A stretch of 64,000 bases of DNA from Ectopseudomonas chengduensis (GTDB lineage Bacteria > Pseudomonadota > Gammaproteobacteria > Pseudomonadales > Pseudomonadaceae). Positions within the stretch are counted from its first letter, which is position 1; each line of letters begins with the position of its first letter. Location of the stretch: contig NZ_JACFYZ010000001.1 in assembly GCF_015712065.1 (NCBI RefSeq), positions 992,001-1,056,000 of the forward strand. The letters run 5' to 3'. The position numbers and the translations under genes were made by a program. The notes beneath the pieces were generated by a model. That model ran no database searches. It had not been told where the DNA came from and saw only the letters and a list, made by a program, of their open reading frames with translations. Positions 45,302 through 53,730 of the stretch are shown here, in pieces.

Positions 45302-45772
45302 TCAGTTGACGGTGACTTGCGGCATCGGTGGCATCGTTACGGTCTGCTCGCTGGCCGGGGCGAGCACTTCGGCTTCGCCATCGACTACTTGCTTGCCGTC
45401 CTGGTTGAACACGCGGGTGGCGATACGCACGCGGTTCTTCGGCAGTTTTTCCAGCACTTCCAGCTTCACGGTGAGGGTATCGCCGAGTTTTACCGGGCGG
45501 GTGAACTTGAGCTGTTGGCCAAGGTAGATGGTGCCCGGGCCAGGCAGGCGGCAGGCAATGGCGGCGCTAATCAGCGCACCGGTGAACATGCCATGGGCGA
45601 TGCGCTCCTTGAACATGGTCTCGGCGGCGAAGGTGGCGTCCAGGTGTACCGGGTTGTTGTCGCCGGATACCGCAGCGAACAGTTGCACGTCGCGTTCTTC
45701 GACCTGCTTTTCGAAGCTCGCCTGCTGGCCAATTTCGAGGGCTTCGTAGGGGATATTGGTTACCTGGGTCAT
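45302..45772 (-). CDS. phaJ1: (R)-specific enoyl-CoA hydratase PhaJ1 (MaoC family)
   Basis: This is a 156-residue hot-dog-fold hydratase that turns trans-2-enoyl-CoA into (R)-3-hydroxyacyl-CoA, feeding beta-oxidation intermediates into polyhydroxyalkanoate synthesis. The catalytic Asp38 and His43 lie in the hydratase-2 motif AVSGDNNPVHLDATFA. IAHGMFTGALISAAIACRLP and LEKLPKNRVRIATRVFNQDG are nearly those of P. aeruginosa PhaJ1. ATG 45772 has AAGGAG five bases upstream; a GTG at 45778 is the alternative. It overlaps the lipase gene by four bases (ATGA). Confidence 0.9.
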   Translation of the reverse strand: MTQVTNIPYEALEIGQQASFEKQVEERDVQLFAAVSGDNNPVHLDATFAAETMFKERIAHGMFTGALISAAIACRLPGPGTIYLGQQLKFTRPVKLGDTLTVKLEVLEKLPKNRVRIATRVFNQDGKQVVDGEAEVLAPASEQTVTMPPMPQVTVN

Positions 45773-46719
45773 GGACACTCCTTGATTGGGCTTCGACCAT
45801 GGCTCAGCGCCTGCTGCAGCCAGTCGATCAGGTGGGCGGTGACCTCGTCGCGATTGCTCTCGTTGAGCAGCTCATGACGGGCCTCGGGATAAATCTTCAG
45901 TTGTACGTCGCGCACGCCGGCCTCCCGCAGGGCGCCAGCCAGATCACCCAGGCGCTTGCCGTCGCTGACCGGATCGCGCGAGCCGCCGATCACCAACAGC
46001 GGCAGGTCGGCATCGATCTGCGCCAGGTTCCTGGGCGGGGTGATGTGCTGCAGGCCATCGAGCAGGTCGCACCACAACTGCGTGGTGCAGACGAAACCGC
46101 ACAGCGGATCGGTCACGTATTTGTCCACTTCCGCCGGGTCGCGGCTGAGCCAGTCGAAGGCCGTGCGGTTGGGCTTGAAGGCTTTGTTGAACGAGCCGAA
46201 GGAGAGAAAATCGATGACCTTGCTGCGCCCTTTGGGGCCCAGGCGCCAGCGCTCGAAGCCGGCGATCAGTCTGGCGGCCTTGTACAGCGCCACGGGCTGG
46301 TAATTGGAGCCGCAGAGCACGGCGCCCTGCAGGCTGCAGCTATGGCCGAGCAGATAGGCCATGCCGATGTAGCTGCCCATGCTGTGGCCGAACAGGAAGA
46401 TTGGCGTATGCGGGTGCTGCTGGCGAATGTGGTGGTTGAGGGTGGACAGGTCGCCGACCACCTTGCTCCAGCCGTCTTCATCGGCGTAGTGGCCAAGGGT
46501 GCCGCGTTCGGCGGTAGCGCCATGGCCGCGCTGATCCAGCGCGTAGAGCGCGAAGCCTGCCGCGACCAGGGCTTCAGCCAGACGTGCGTAGCGCAGGCTG
46601 TGCTCGGCCATGCCATGGGCCAGCATGACCGCCGCGCGTGGCGGCTCGTCGCCGTACCAGTGATTGACCTGCAATGGCGTGCCATCGCTGGCGTTGATAA
46701 CGAAGGCGTCGTGGCGCAT
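45769..46719 (-). CDS. Lysophospholipase/monoacylglycerol-lipase-type alpha/beta hydrolase
   Basis: This is a 316-residue serine hydrolase. The nucleophile elbow is GHSMGS (in FLFGHSMGSYIGMAYLLG), the oxyanion part is MLAHGMAEHSLRYARLAEAL, and the Asp and His of the triad lie in GGSRDPVSDG and EARHELLNE. This is the Hydrolase_4 (COG2267) type that cleaves lysophospholipids or monoacylglycerols. The start ATG at 46717-46719 follows AAGGA; an upstream frame start at 46776 is unlikely. It is cotranscribed with phaJ1 and divergent from fadD2, suggesting a fatty-acid release and use module. Confidence 0.88.
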   Translation of the reverse strand: MRHDAFVINASDGTPLQVNHWYGDEPPRAAVMLAHGMAEHSLRYARLAEALVAAGFALYALDQRGHGATAERGTLGHYADEDGWSKVVGDLSTLNHHIRQQHPHTPIFLFGHSMGSYIGMAYLLGHSCSLQGAVLCGSNYQPVALYKAARLIAGFERWRLGPKGRSKVIDFLSFGSFNKAFKPNRTAFDWLSRDPAEVDKYVTDPLCGFVCTTQLWCDLLDGLQHITPPRNLAQIDADLPLLVIGGSRDPVSDGKRLGDLAGALREAGVRDVQLKIYPEARHELLNESNRDEVTAHLIDWLQQALSHGRSPIKECP

Positions 46720-46944
46720 GGCGAATCCTTGTGCCGGGAGTTGGCGGCATTGTGCACCTTGGCCGTCATCACGCAAAGCACAGTCGAATTTCCATCGAGC
46801 CGCAAAGATCGGTTACGAATCACTACATTTATTGCGAAATTCAGCCCATCAATGACGCCTTCGAGCTATTTGCGGCGCCGCTCTGAACTGCTACTTTCCG
46901 GGCAGTCCCGCACTGCGGGCCAGATCACTTCAGGGGAAGAGGAC

Positions 46945-46952
46945 AAGAACAA
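46945..46952 (+). promoter_or_regulatory. CA motif (Crc/Hfq-type) at the fadD2 start
   Basis: AAGAACAA directly overlaps the first base of the start codon at 46952 and fits AAnAAnAA. It would let Hfq/Crc block ribosome entry during growth on preferred carbon sources. Single short motif, so moderate weight. Confidence 0.4.
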
Positions 46953-48640
46953 TGCAACCTGATTTCTGGAACGACAAGCGCGCTCCCGGTGTGCCTAATG
47001 ATATCGACCTGTCCAGCTACAAGTCGGTGATCGAAGTATTCGAGCGCTCATGCAAACGTTTCGCCGACCGTCCGGCCTTCAGCAATCTCGGCGTGACGCT
47101 GACCTATGCCGAGCTGGATCGTCTCTCCGCGACCTTCGCCGCCTACCTGCAGAAGCACACCGACCTGAAACCGGGCGATCGTATCGCGGTGCAGATGCCC
47201 AACGTGCTGCAGTATCCCATTGCCGTGTTCGGCGCCATGCGCGCCGGGCTGATCGTGGTCAACACCAACCCGCTGTACACCGCACGCGAGATGCGCCACC
47301 AGTTCAAGGATGCCGGGGTGAGAGCGCTGGTGTACCTGAACATGTTCGGCAAGCTGGTGCAGGAAGTGCTGCCGGATACCGAGATCGAGTACCTGATCGA
47401 AGCCAAGATGGGCGACATGCTGCCGAGTCTCAAGGGCTGGCTGGTCAACACCGTGGTGAAGAAGGTCAAGAAGATGGTGCCCGACTACCATCTGCCCCAG
47501 GCCATTGCCTTCAAGCAGGTGCTCAAGCAGGGCCACGGCCAGACGCTGGCGCCAGTCAAGGTCGGTCACGACGACATCGCCGTGCTGCAATACACCGGCG
47601 GTACCACCGGCGTGGCCAAGGGCGCCATGCTCACCCACGGCAACCTGGTGGCCAACATGCTGCAGGTTGACGCCTGCCTGGCGCAGCTCGGTGATGATGG
47701 CACGCCGCTGATGAAACAGGGGCAGGAGATCATGATCGCGCCGCTGCCGCTGTACCACATCTATGCCTTCACCGCGAACTGCATGTGCATGATGGTCAAC
47801 GGCAACCAGAACGTGTTGATCACCAATCCGCGCGACATCCCCGGCTTCGTCAAGGAGCTGGGCAAGTGGAAGTTTTCTGCGCTGCTGGGCCTGAACACCC
47901 TGTTCGTCGCGCTGATGGATCACCCCGAGTTCAAGAACCTCGACTTCTCCAACCTCAAGGTCACCAACTCCGGTGGTACTGCGCTGGTCAAGGCCACCGC
48001 CGAGCGTTGGCAGCAGATGACCGGTTGCACCGTGGTGGAAGGTTACGGCCTGACCGAAACCTCGCCGGTGGCCAGTACCAACCCCTATGGCGACAAGGCG
48101 CGTCTGGGCACTGTCGGTATTCCGGTGCCGGGCACGGCGTTCAAGGTGATCGACGACGACGGCAACGAGATGCCGCTGGGCGAGCGCGGCGAGCTGTGCA
48201 TCAAGGGGCCGCAGGTGATGAAGGGCTACTGGCAGCGCGAGGAAGCGACCGCCGAAGTGCTGGATGCCGAGGGCTGGTTCAAGACCGGCGACATCGCGGT
48301 GATCGACCCGGACGGCTTCGTGCGTATCGTCGACCGCAAGAAGGACATGATCATCGTCTCCGGCTTCAACGTGTACCCCAACGAGATCGAGGACGTGGTC
48401 ATGGCCCACCCGAAAGTCGCCAGCTGCGCGGCCATCGGCGTGCCGGACGAGAAGTCCGGCGAGGTGGTCAAGCTGTTTGTGGTGCCGCGTGATGGCGGCG
48501 TCACCGTCGAGGAGCTCAAGGCCTATTGCAAGGAAAACTTCACCGGCTACAAGGTGCCCAAGCACATCGTGTTCAAGGACTCGCTGCCGATGACCCCGGT
48601 CGGTAAGATCCTGCGTCGCGAGCTGCGCGACATCGCCTGA
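46952..48640 (+). CDS. fadD2: Long-chain-fatty-acid-CoA ligase FadD (first of two)
   Basis: This is a 562-residue acyl-CoA synthetase that activates fatty acids with ATP and CoA. The AMP-binding P-loop is YTGGTTGVAKGAMLTHGNLV (about 210-229). GYGLTETSPVASTNPY and the fatty-acid signature region TGDIAVIDPDGFVRIVDRKK, then DMIIVSGFNVYPNEIEDVV, follow; the C-terminal Lys is in PVGKILRRELRDIA. It is paired with a second FadD downstream. By order relative to phaJ1 and the lipase it corresponds to fadD2 of P. aeruginosa, though the number is by context. Confidence 0.93.
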   Translation: MQPDFWNDKRAPGVPNDIDLSSYKSVIEVFERSCKRFADRPAFSNLGVTLTYAELDRLSATFAAYLQKHTDLKPGDRIAVQMPNVLQYPIAVFGAMRAGLIVVNTNPLYTAREMRHQFKDAGVRALVYLNMFGKLVQEVLPDTEIEYLIEAKMGDMLPSLKGWLVNTVVKKVKKMVPDYHLPQAIAFKQVLKQGHGQTLAPVKVGHDDIAVLQYTGGTTGVAKGAMLTHGNLVANMLQVDACLAQLGDDGTPLMKQGQEIMIAPLPLYHIYAFTANCMCMMVNGNQNVLITNPRDIPGFVKELGKWKFSALLGLNTLFVALMDHPEFKNLDFSNLKVTNSGGTALVKATAERWQQMTGCTVVEGYGLTETSPVASTNPYGDKARLGTVGIPVPGTAFKVIDDDGNEMPLGERGELCIKGPQVMKGYWQREEATAEVLDAEGWFKTGDIAVIDPDGFVRIVDRKKDMIIVSGFNVYPNEIEDVVMAHPKVASCAAIGVPDEKSGEVVKLFVVPRDGGVTVEELKAYCKENFTGYKVPKHIVFKDSLPMTPVGKILRRELRDIA

Positions 48641-48643
48641 CCC

Positions 48644-48679
48644 AAAGCCCCTCCCCACTGCAGGGGGAGGGGCTTTCCC
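48644..48679 (+). terminator. Rho-independent terminator after fadD2
   Basis: AAAGCCCCTCCCC (48644-48656) pairs with GGGGAGGGGCTTT (48664-48676): a 13-bp stem with a 7-nt loop ending in TTT. It lies 3 nt after the stop and shows that the two fadD genes have separate transcription units. Confidence 0.85.
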
Positions 48680-49031
48680 GCCTCAACTGTCCTCGGGCAG
48701 TCCAATTGTTGTGATTTGGTAACTACCTTCGCGTGTTTCATGCAGCCCAGTGCTGCATCACCGGCAGAGACGAGCTAGGCTCTACGCGCTGCAATATGCG
48801 AGCTAGAGGCTTTTCGCGGGGTAACTAAGACAAGGATGGCCTGTGACTGCTCGGTCTTTTTTGGTCACTTTTGCGACTCTAAAGGCCATGTTTGGTGCTG
48901 GTCGGCCTCTGGCAAAGCTGCTACTCTCGGCGCGCTTCCGGGCCCTGGGCCAGCGGGAAAGCGAGCTATACACACAACAAACAACCGCCGTCGCGCGGTG
49001 AAGATCAGCTGTTGCTTAGGAGTGGGCTTCC
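48680..49031 (+). other. Intergenic region and leader of the second fadD
   Basis: About 350 bp between the fadD2 terminator and fadD1, with no credible ORF. A long untranslated leader or promoter region is likely. The only clear element is the AGGAGTGGG ribosome site at 49018. I saw no confident PsrA (GAAAC-N4-GTTTC) box. Confidence 0.5.
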
Positions 49032-50720
49032 ATGACCGAAAACTTCTGGAAGGACAAGTATCCCGTTGGGGTTGCTGCCGAAATCAATCCCGATCAGTAC
49101 CCGAACATCCTCGCGGTATTGAAAGAGTCCTGCCAACGCTTCGCCGACAAGCCTGCTTTCAGCAACCTGGGCAAGACGCTCACCTACGGCGAGATCTACA
49201 AGCTCTCCGGTGACTTCGCCGCCTACCTGCAGAAGCACACCGATCTCAAGCCCGGCGACCGCATCGCCGTACAACTGCCCAACGTCCTGCAGTACCCCAT
49301 CGTGGTATTTGGTGCCATGCGCGCCGGCCTGGTGGTGGTCAACACCAACCCGCTGTACACCGCGCGGGAAATGGAGCACCAGTTCAATGACTCCGGCGCC
49401 AAGGCGCTGATCTGCCTGGCCAACATGGCCCACCTGGCCGAACAGGTCGTGCCCAAGACCGGCGTCAAGACCGTGATCGTCACCGAAGTTGGCGACATGC
49501 TGCCGACCTTCAAGCGTCTGCTGGTCAATGCCGTGATCAAGCACGTGAAGAAGATGGTGCCGGCCTACAACCTGCCCAAGGCGGTCAAACTCAACGACGC
49601 CCTGGCCAAGGGCCGTGGTCAGAGTTTTGCCGAGGCCACTCCGAGCAACGATGACATCGCCGTGCTGCAGTACACCGGCGGCACTACCGGCGTGGCCAAG
49701 GGCGCGATGCTCACTCATCGCAACCTGGTGGCCAACATGCTGCAGGTCAAGGCATTGATGGGCGCCAACCTCAATGAAGGTTGCGAGGTGCTGATCGCGC
49801 CACTGCCGCTTTATCACATCTACGCCTTCACCTTTCACTGCATGGCGATGATGCTGATCGGTGGCCACAACATCCTGCTGACCAACCCGCGCGACCTGCC
49901 GGCGGTGGTCAAGGATCTGGCCAAGTATCGCTTCACCGGTTTCGTCGGTCTCAATACCCTGTTCGTTGCCCTGTGCAATAACGAAGACTTCCGCAAGCTG
50001 GACTTCTCCAGCCTCAAGCTCACCGTCTCCGGCGGCATGGCCCTGCAACTGGCCACCGCCGAGCGCTGGAAGGAAGTCACTGGCTGCGCCATCTGCGAAG
50101 GCTTCGGCATGACCGAGACCAGCCCGGTGGCCACGGTCAACCCGTTCAGCGCCATCCAGCTCGGCACCATCGGCATTCCGGTGCCCTCGACCCTGTGCAA
50201 GATCGTCAACGACGACGGCCAGGAACTGGCGATCGGCGAGATCGGCGAGCTGTGCGTGAAAGGCCCGCAGGTGATGAAGGGCTACTGGCAACGCCAGGAA
50301 GCCACCGACGAAATCCTCGACGCCGAAGGCTGGCTGAAGACCGGCGACATCGGTCTGATCCAGGAAGACGGCTACCTGCGTATCGTCGACCGCAAGAAGG
50401 ACATGATTCTGGTGTCCGGCTTCAACGTCTACCCGAACGAACTGGAAGACGTGCTCGCCACCCTGCCGGGCGTGCTGCAGTGCGCCGCCATCGGTATTCC
50501 GGACGAAAAATCCGGCGAGGCGATCAAAGTGTTCGTCGTGGTCAAACCAGGCGAGAGTGTGACCAAGGAACAGGTGATGGAGCACATGCGCGCCAACCTC
50601 ACCGGCTACAAGGTACCCAAGGCCGTCGAGTTCCGCGACATGCTGCCGACCACCAACGTCGGCAAGATCCTGCGTCGCGAACTGCGCGACGAAGAGCTGA
50701 AGAAGCTGGGCAAGAAGTGA
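49032..50720 (+). CDS. fadD1: Long-chain-fatty-acid-CoA ligase FadD (second of two)
   Basis: This is a 562-residue acyl-CoA synthetase, same length as its neighbour and clearly a tandem duplicate. The P-loop is YTGGTTGVAKGAMLTHRNLV, then GFGMTETSPVATVNPF and DMILVSGFNVYPNELEDVL; it ends KILRRELRDEELKKLGKK. The two differ in the substrate-tunnel region, so their chain-length preference probably differs, as reported for the P. aeruginosa pair. It has its own leader and terminator. Confidence 0.93.
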   Translation: MTENFWKDKYPVGVAAEINPDQYPNILAVLKESCQRFADKPAFSNLGKTLTYGEIYKLSGDFAAYLQKHTDLKPGDRIAVQLPNVLQYPIVVFGAMRAGLVVVNTNPLYTAREMEHQFNDSGAKALICLANMAHLAEQVVPKTGVKTVIVTEVGDMLPTFKRLLVNAVIKHVKKMVPAYNLPKAVKLNDALAKGRGQSFAEATPSNDDIAVLQYTGGTTGVAKGAMLTHRNLVANMLQVKALMGANLNEGCEVLIAPLPLYHIYAFTFHCMAMMLIGGHNILLTNPRDLPAVVKDLAKYRFTGFVGLNTLFVALCNNEDFRKLDFSSLKLTVSGGMALQLATAERWKEVTGCAICEGFGMTETSPVATVNPFSAIQLGTIGIPVPSTLCKIVNDDGQELAIGEIGELCVKGPQVMKGYWQRQEATDEILDAEGWLKTGDIGLIQEDGYLRIVDRKKDMILVSGFNVYPNELEDVLATLPGVLQCAAIGIPDEKSGEAIKVFVVVKPGESVTKEQVMEHMRANLTGYKVPKAVEFRDMLPTTNVGKILRRELRDEELKKLGKK

Positions 50721-50736
50721 TTCGGCCCTGCTGATG

Positions 50737-50762
50737 AAAACGCCACCTTCGGGTGGCGTTTT
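50737..50762. terminator. Bidirectional terminator between fadD1 and LysR
   Basis: AAAACGCCACC-ttcg-GGTGGCGTTTT is a perfect stem with a UUCG loop and A/T flanks on both sides. It can terminate fadD1 and the convergent LysR gene. Confidence 0.9.
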
Positions 50763-50775
50763 CGTTTCTGCAGCG

Positions 50776-51630
50776 TCAGGCCAGGCGCTGCTCCAGCCAA
50801 CGGCAGAAGCTCTGCGCCAACGGATCGTGTTCGCTGTCGCGGTGCACCAGCCAGGCCCAGCGCGGGCCGCGTACCTGGCGGGAACTTAGCGGCGTCAGTT
50901 GCTCCTGGCTACGCAGGTCGCTGGCCAGCAGTTCGCTGACCAAGGCAATGCCGAGGCCTTGGCTGGCAGCGTCCAGCAGCAGTCCGGGGTCGGAGAAATT
51001 CAGCCCCTGGTTACGCTGGCCGATATCTTCGCCGCCCTGGACCTGCCAGTGGCTCCAGTCCATTTCCCGCTCGCCATGCAGGGTGGTGCGCTCGCTTGCA
51101 GGTAGCGCCAGCAGTCGTGGGTGGCAGGCGGGGTAGAGGCGATCCTCCAGCAGGACGCGAAAACTGCACTCGGCCTGGGCGCTGAGGTCATCGCGCACGG
51201 CAATGTCGATGGTCTGGGTGGTCATGTCCGGTACTTCGTCGCTGGTGAACAGCCACAAATCCACCTCGGGGTGCAGGCGGTGAAACTCGCCCAGGCGCGG
51301 CACCAACCAGTGTCTGGCAAAAGCTGGCGTGCTGTTGACCACCAACTGATTGGGCTTGCGGTACTGCTCCAGGCGCCGGATGCCCACGGCCAGTTGCTGC
51401 AGCAGCGACTGCGTGGTGCTGAGCAAGTCGAAGCCGGCATCGGTCAGCGCCACGCTGCGGCCATTGCGAAAGAACAGCGGCTGTTCGAGGAAGCTTTCCA
51501 GGCTGCGAATCTGCTGGCTGATCGCCGATTGGGTGAGGTGCAGCTCTTCGGCGGCCTTGTGAAAACTACCCAGGCGGGCGGCGGCTTCGAAGCCACGCAG
51601 GGCGTTCAGGGGAGGCCAGTGCTTGAGCAT
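50776..51630 (-). CDS. LysR family regulator (GcvA-like), likely regulator of the agu2-type operon
   Basis: This is a 284-residue protein. The N-terminal wHTH reads PPLNALRGFEAAARLGSFHK and TQSAISQQIRSLESFLEQPL, typical of the GcvA/AmpR-like subgroup. The effector domain starts near residue 90. It is divergent from the agmatine deiminase gene across 134 bp containing a TGAT-N11-ATCA box. Agmatine, N-carbamoylputrescine or putrescine are the natural effector guesses; none is shown by sequence. I do not remember whether the regulator of the known agu2 operon is of the LysR type. Confidence 0.92.
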   Translation of the reverse strand: MLKHWPPLNALRGFEAAARLGSFHKAAEELHLTQSAISQQIRSLESFLEQPLFFRNGRSVALTDAGFDLLSTTQSLLQQLAVGIRRLEQYRKPNQLVVNSTPAFARHWLVPRLGEFHRLHPEVDLWLFTSDEVPDMTTQTIDIAVRDDLSAQAECSFRVLLEDRLYPACHPRLLALPASERTTLHGEREMDWSHWQVQGGEDIGQRNQGLNFSDPGLLLDAASQGLGIALVSELLASDLRSQEQLTPLSSRQVRGPRWAWLVHRDSEHDPLAQSFCRWLEQRLA

Positions 51631-51633
51631 GAT

Positions 51634-51652
51634 TGATAAGCCTGTCTAATCA
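51634..51652. promoter_or_regulatory. TGAT-N11-ATCA LysR box between LysR and agu2A-type gene
   Basis: TGAT (51634-51637), 11 bases and ATCA (51649-51652) form the typical T-N11-A LysR dyad. It begins four bases from the LysR start codon and is 110 bp from the deiminase ATG. This suggests autorepression by the LysR protein. Confidence 0.55.
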
Positions 51653-51764
51653 GATTTACGGAAAATCTATCGTTTGTTGCGCCATTTTTACAGGCCTAGC
51701 ATGCAAGTCATTACCGCATGGGCGGTTCTCAGTGATCACAAAGGCTTAACTGAAAGGCACTTGT

Positions 51765-52820
51765 ATGCAACAGCACGCAGCAACTTCTAACGCTTGGTTC
51801 ATGCCCGCCGAATGGGTTCCTCACGCCGCCACCTGGATGGTCTGGCCGCACAATCAGGCACTGTGGGAGTCCGGCTGGGGCGTGACCCTGGCCGACGTAC
51901 AGCTCGACTTCGCACGGGTGGCCAATGCCATCGCGCGTTTCGAGCCGGTGAAGATGGTGGTCGATCCCTCGGCGGTATATCGCGCCCGTGAGTTGTGTGG
52001 CGCCAACGTCGAACTGATCGAGCTGGCGGTGGACGACAGCTGGTGCCGCGACTCCGGGCCGAGCTTCATCTGCCACCCGCAACTGGGGCTGGCGGGGGTC
52101 AGCTGGCGCTTCAATGCCTGGGGTGGCAAGTCCGAGCATGGGCTGGACGAGAGCCTGGCGCGGCGTGTCCTCAACGGCCTCGGCCTGGATTGCTTTGGCA
52201 CGCCACTGAGCAACGAAGGCGGTGCCATTCATGTGGACGGCGAGGGCACGCTGATCACCACCGAGTCGGTGCTGCTCAACCCCAATCGCAACCCCGGCAT
52301 GAGCAAGACGGAGATGGAGGACATCTTCGCTCGCCTGCTGGGCGTGAAGAAGACCATCTGGCTGCCGGGCGACCCGGACTATGTGACCGGCGACATGACC
52401 GACGGCCATGTCGATGGTGTCTGCGCATTCGCACGACCCGGCGCGCTGCTGGTCGATGCCACGCGCGACCAGAGTTCGGTGTACGCCGAGGTGGTACGCG
52501 AGAACCGCCGTGCGCTGCAGTTGGCCAGCGACGCCCAAGGCCGTCAGTTCGAGCTGCTCGAATTGTTCGAAGCCAGCGAGGCGGTGGACAGCGAAGCCGA
52601 GGTGTTCTGCGCCTCGTACACCAATTTCTACATCTGCAACGGCGCCATCATCATGCCGGCCTACGGCATCGCTGCTGACGAAGAGGCGGCAGCGACCCTG
52701 CGCCTGGCGTTCCCCGGTCGTGAAGTGGTGCCGGTGCGCATCAATCAACTGGCCCACGGTGGCGGCGGGGTGCACTGCATCACCCAGCAGCAGCCGGCCT
52801 GGCCGCAGGGGGCGAAGTGA
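51765..52820 (+). CDS. agu2A: Agmatine deiminase (AguA/Agu2A type, cytoplasmic)
   Basis: This is a 351-residue peptidylarginine-deiminase-fold enzyme that converts agmatine to N-carbamoylputrescine and ammonia. Key parts are DDSWCRDSGPSFI, NAWGGK, the substrate acid-binding VTGDMTDGHVDGVCAFARPG and the nucleophile Cys338 in GGGGVHCITQQ. There is no signal peptide. It heads an operon with a carbamoylputrescine amidase, a polyamine-binding protein and a second deiminase, matching the agu2ABCA' layout known in some P. aeruginosa strains. The symbol is given on that basis; plain aguA is the alternative. Confidence 0.92.
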   Translation: MQQHAATSNAWFMPAEWVPHAATWMVWPHNQALWESGWGVTLADVQLDFARVANAIARFEPVKMVVDPSAVYRARELCGANVELIELAVDDSWCRDSGPSFICHPQLGLAGVSWRFNAWGGKSEHGLDESLARRVLNGLGLDCFGTPLSNEGGAIHVDGEGTLITTESVLLNPNRNPGMSKTEMEDIFARLLGVKKTIWLPGDPDYVTGDMTDGHVDGVCAFARPGALLVDATRDQSSVYAEVVRENRRALQLASDAQGRQFELLELFEASEAVDSEAEVFCASYTNFYICNGAIIMPAYGIAADEEAAATLRLAFPGREVVPVRINQLAHGGGGVHCITQQQPAWPQGAK

Positions 52821-53728
52821 TGAGCAAGCTGATCGTCGCCACCACCCAGTTCGCCTGCAGTTGGGATCTGCCGGCCAACCTCGATCGTGCTGAACGCCTG
52901 GTGCGCGAAGCCGCCTCCCGGGGCGCCCGGTTGATCCTGCTGCAGGAGCTGTTCGCCACGCCGTACTTCTGCATCGAGCAGGATCACAAGCACCTGGCGC
53001 TGGCCGAGGAATACGCCAGCAGCCCGCTGCTCAAACGGTTCGCCGCGCTGGCCAGGGAGCTGGGCGTGGTATTGCCGTTGTCCTGGTTCGAGCGCGCCGG
53101 CAACGCCTATTTCAACTCCCTGGCGGTGGCCGATGCCGATGGTCGCCTGCTGGGCGTCTACCGCAAGACCCATATCCCCAACGCCATCGGCTACCAGGAG
53201 AAGGAGTACTTCAGCCCCGGCGATACCGGCTTCCGTGTCTGGGATACCGCCGTGGGACGCATCGGCGTGGGTATCTGCTGGGATCAATGGTTTCCCGAGA
53301 CCGCGCGCTGCCTGGCACTGCAGGGCGCCGAGGTGCTGCTCTATCCCACGGCCATTGGCTCAGAGCCGGGCGCGGCGTCACTCGACTCGCGTGATCACTG
53401 GCAACTGACCCAACGCGGCCACGCAGCGGCGAATATCGTCCCGGTACTTGCCGCCAACCGCGTCGGCCGTGAGGTGGCGACCACCGACCCAGCCTTGCAG
53501 ATGAGCTTCTACGGCTCGTCGTTCATCACCGATCACAAGGGCAAGTTGCTGGCCGAGGCCGACCGTGATGGCAGCGGCGTATGGCTAGCCGAACTGGACC
53601 TCGCGGCGATGCGTGAGGAACGCCTGACCTGGGGCATCTACCGCGACCGCCGCCCGGAAATGTACGGGCCGCTGCTGGGGCTCGATGGCCGCCAAACCCA
53701 TAGCCACTGGAACCCGCGAGGAATCTGA
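52820..53728 (+). CDS. agu2B: N-carbamoylputrescine amidase (nitrilase family)
   Basis: This is a 302-residue enzyme that hydrolyses N-carbamoylputrescine to putrescine, CO2 and ammonia. The nitrilase triad is E43 (LLQELFATPYF), K116 (VYRKTHIPN) and C153 (GVGICWDQWFPE). The ATG at 52820 overlaps the preceding TGA (TGATG), so it is coupled to the deiminase; a GTG at 52817 is a less likely start. The last residues THSHWNPRGI lie two bases before the binding protein start. Confidence 0.93.
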   Translation: MSKLIVATTQFACSWDLPANLDRAERLVREAASRGARLILLQELFATPYFCIEQDHKHLALAEEYASSPLLKRFAALARELGVVLPLSWFERAGNAYFNSLAVADADGRLLGVYRKTHIPNAIGYQEKEYFSPGDTGFRVWDTAVGRIGVGICWDQWFPETARCLALQGAEVLLYPTAIGSEPGAASLDSRDHWQLTQRGHAAANIVPVLAANRVGREVATTDPALQMSFYGSSFITDHKGKLLAEADRDGSGVWLAELDLAAMREERLTWGIYRDRRPEMYGPLLGLDGRQTHSHWNPRGI

Positions 53729-53730
53729 AG

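Noticed and set aside
47048-48658. Open frame of 536 codons opposite fadD2
   Set aside because: Antisense shadow. The neighbouring fadD1 gives an equally long shadow frame (49005-50585), showing it comes from codon bias.
48680-49031. Search for a PsrA or FadR operator ahead of the second fadD
   Set aside because: Only single half-site-like strings (for example GTTTC near 48735) were seen, not a convincing paired box.
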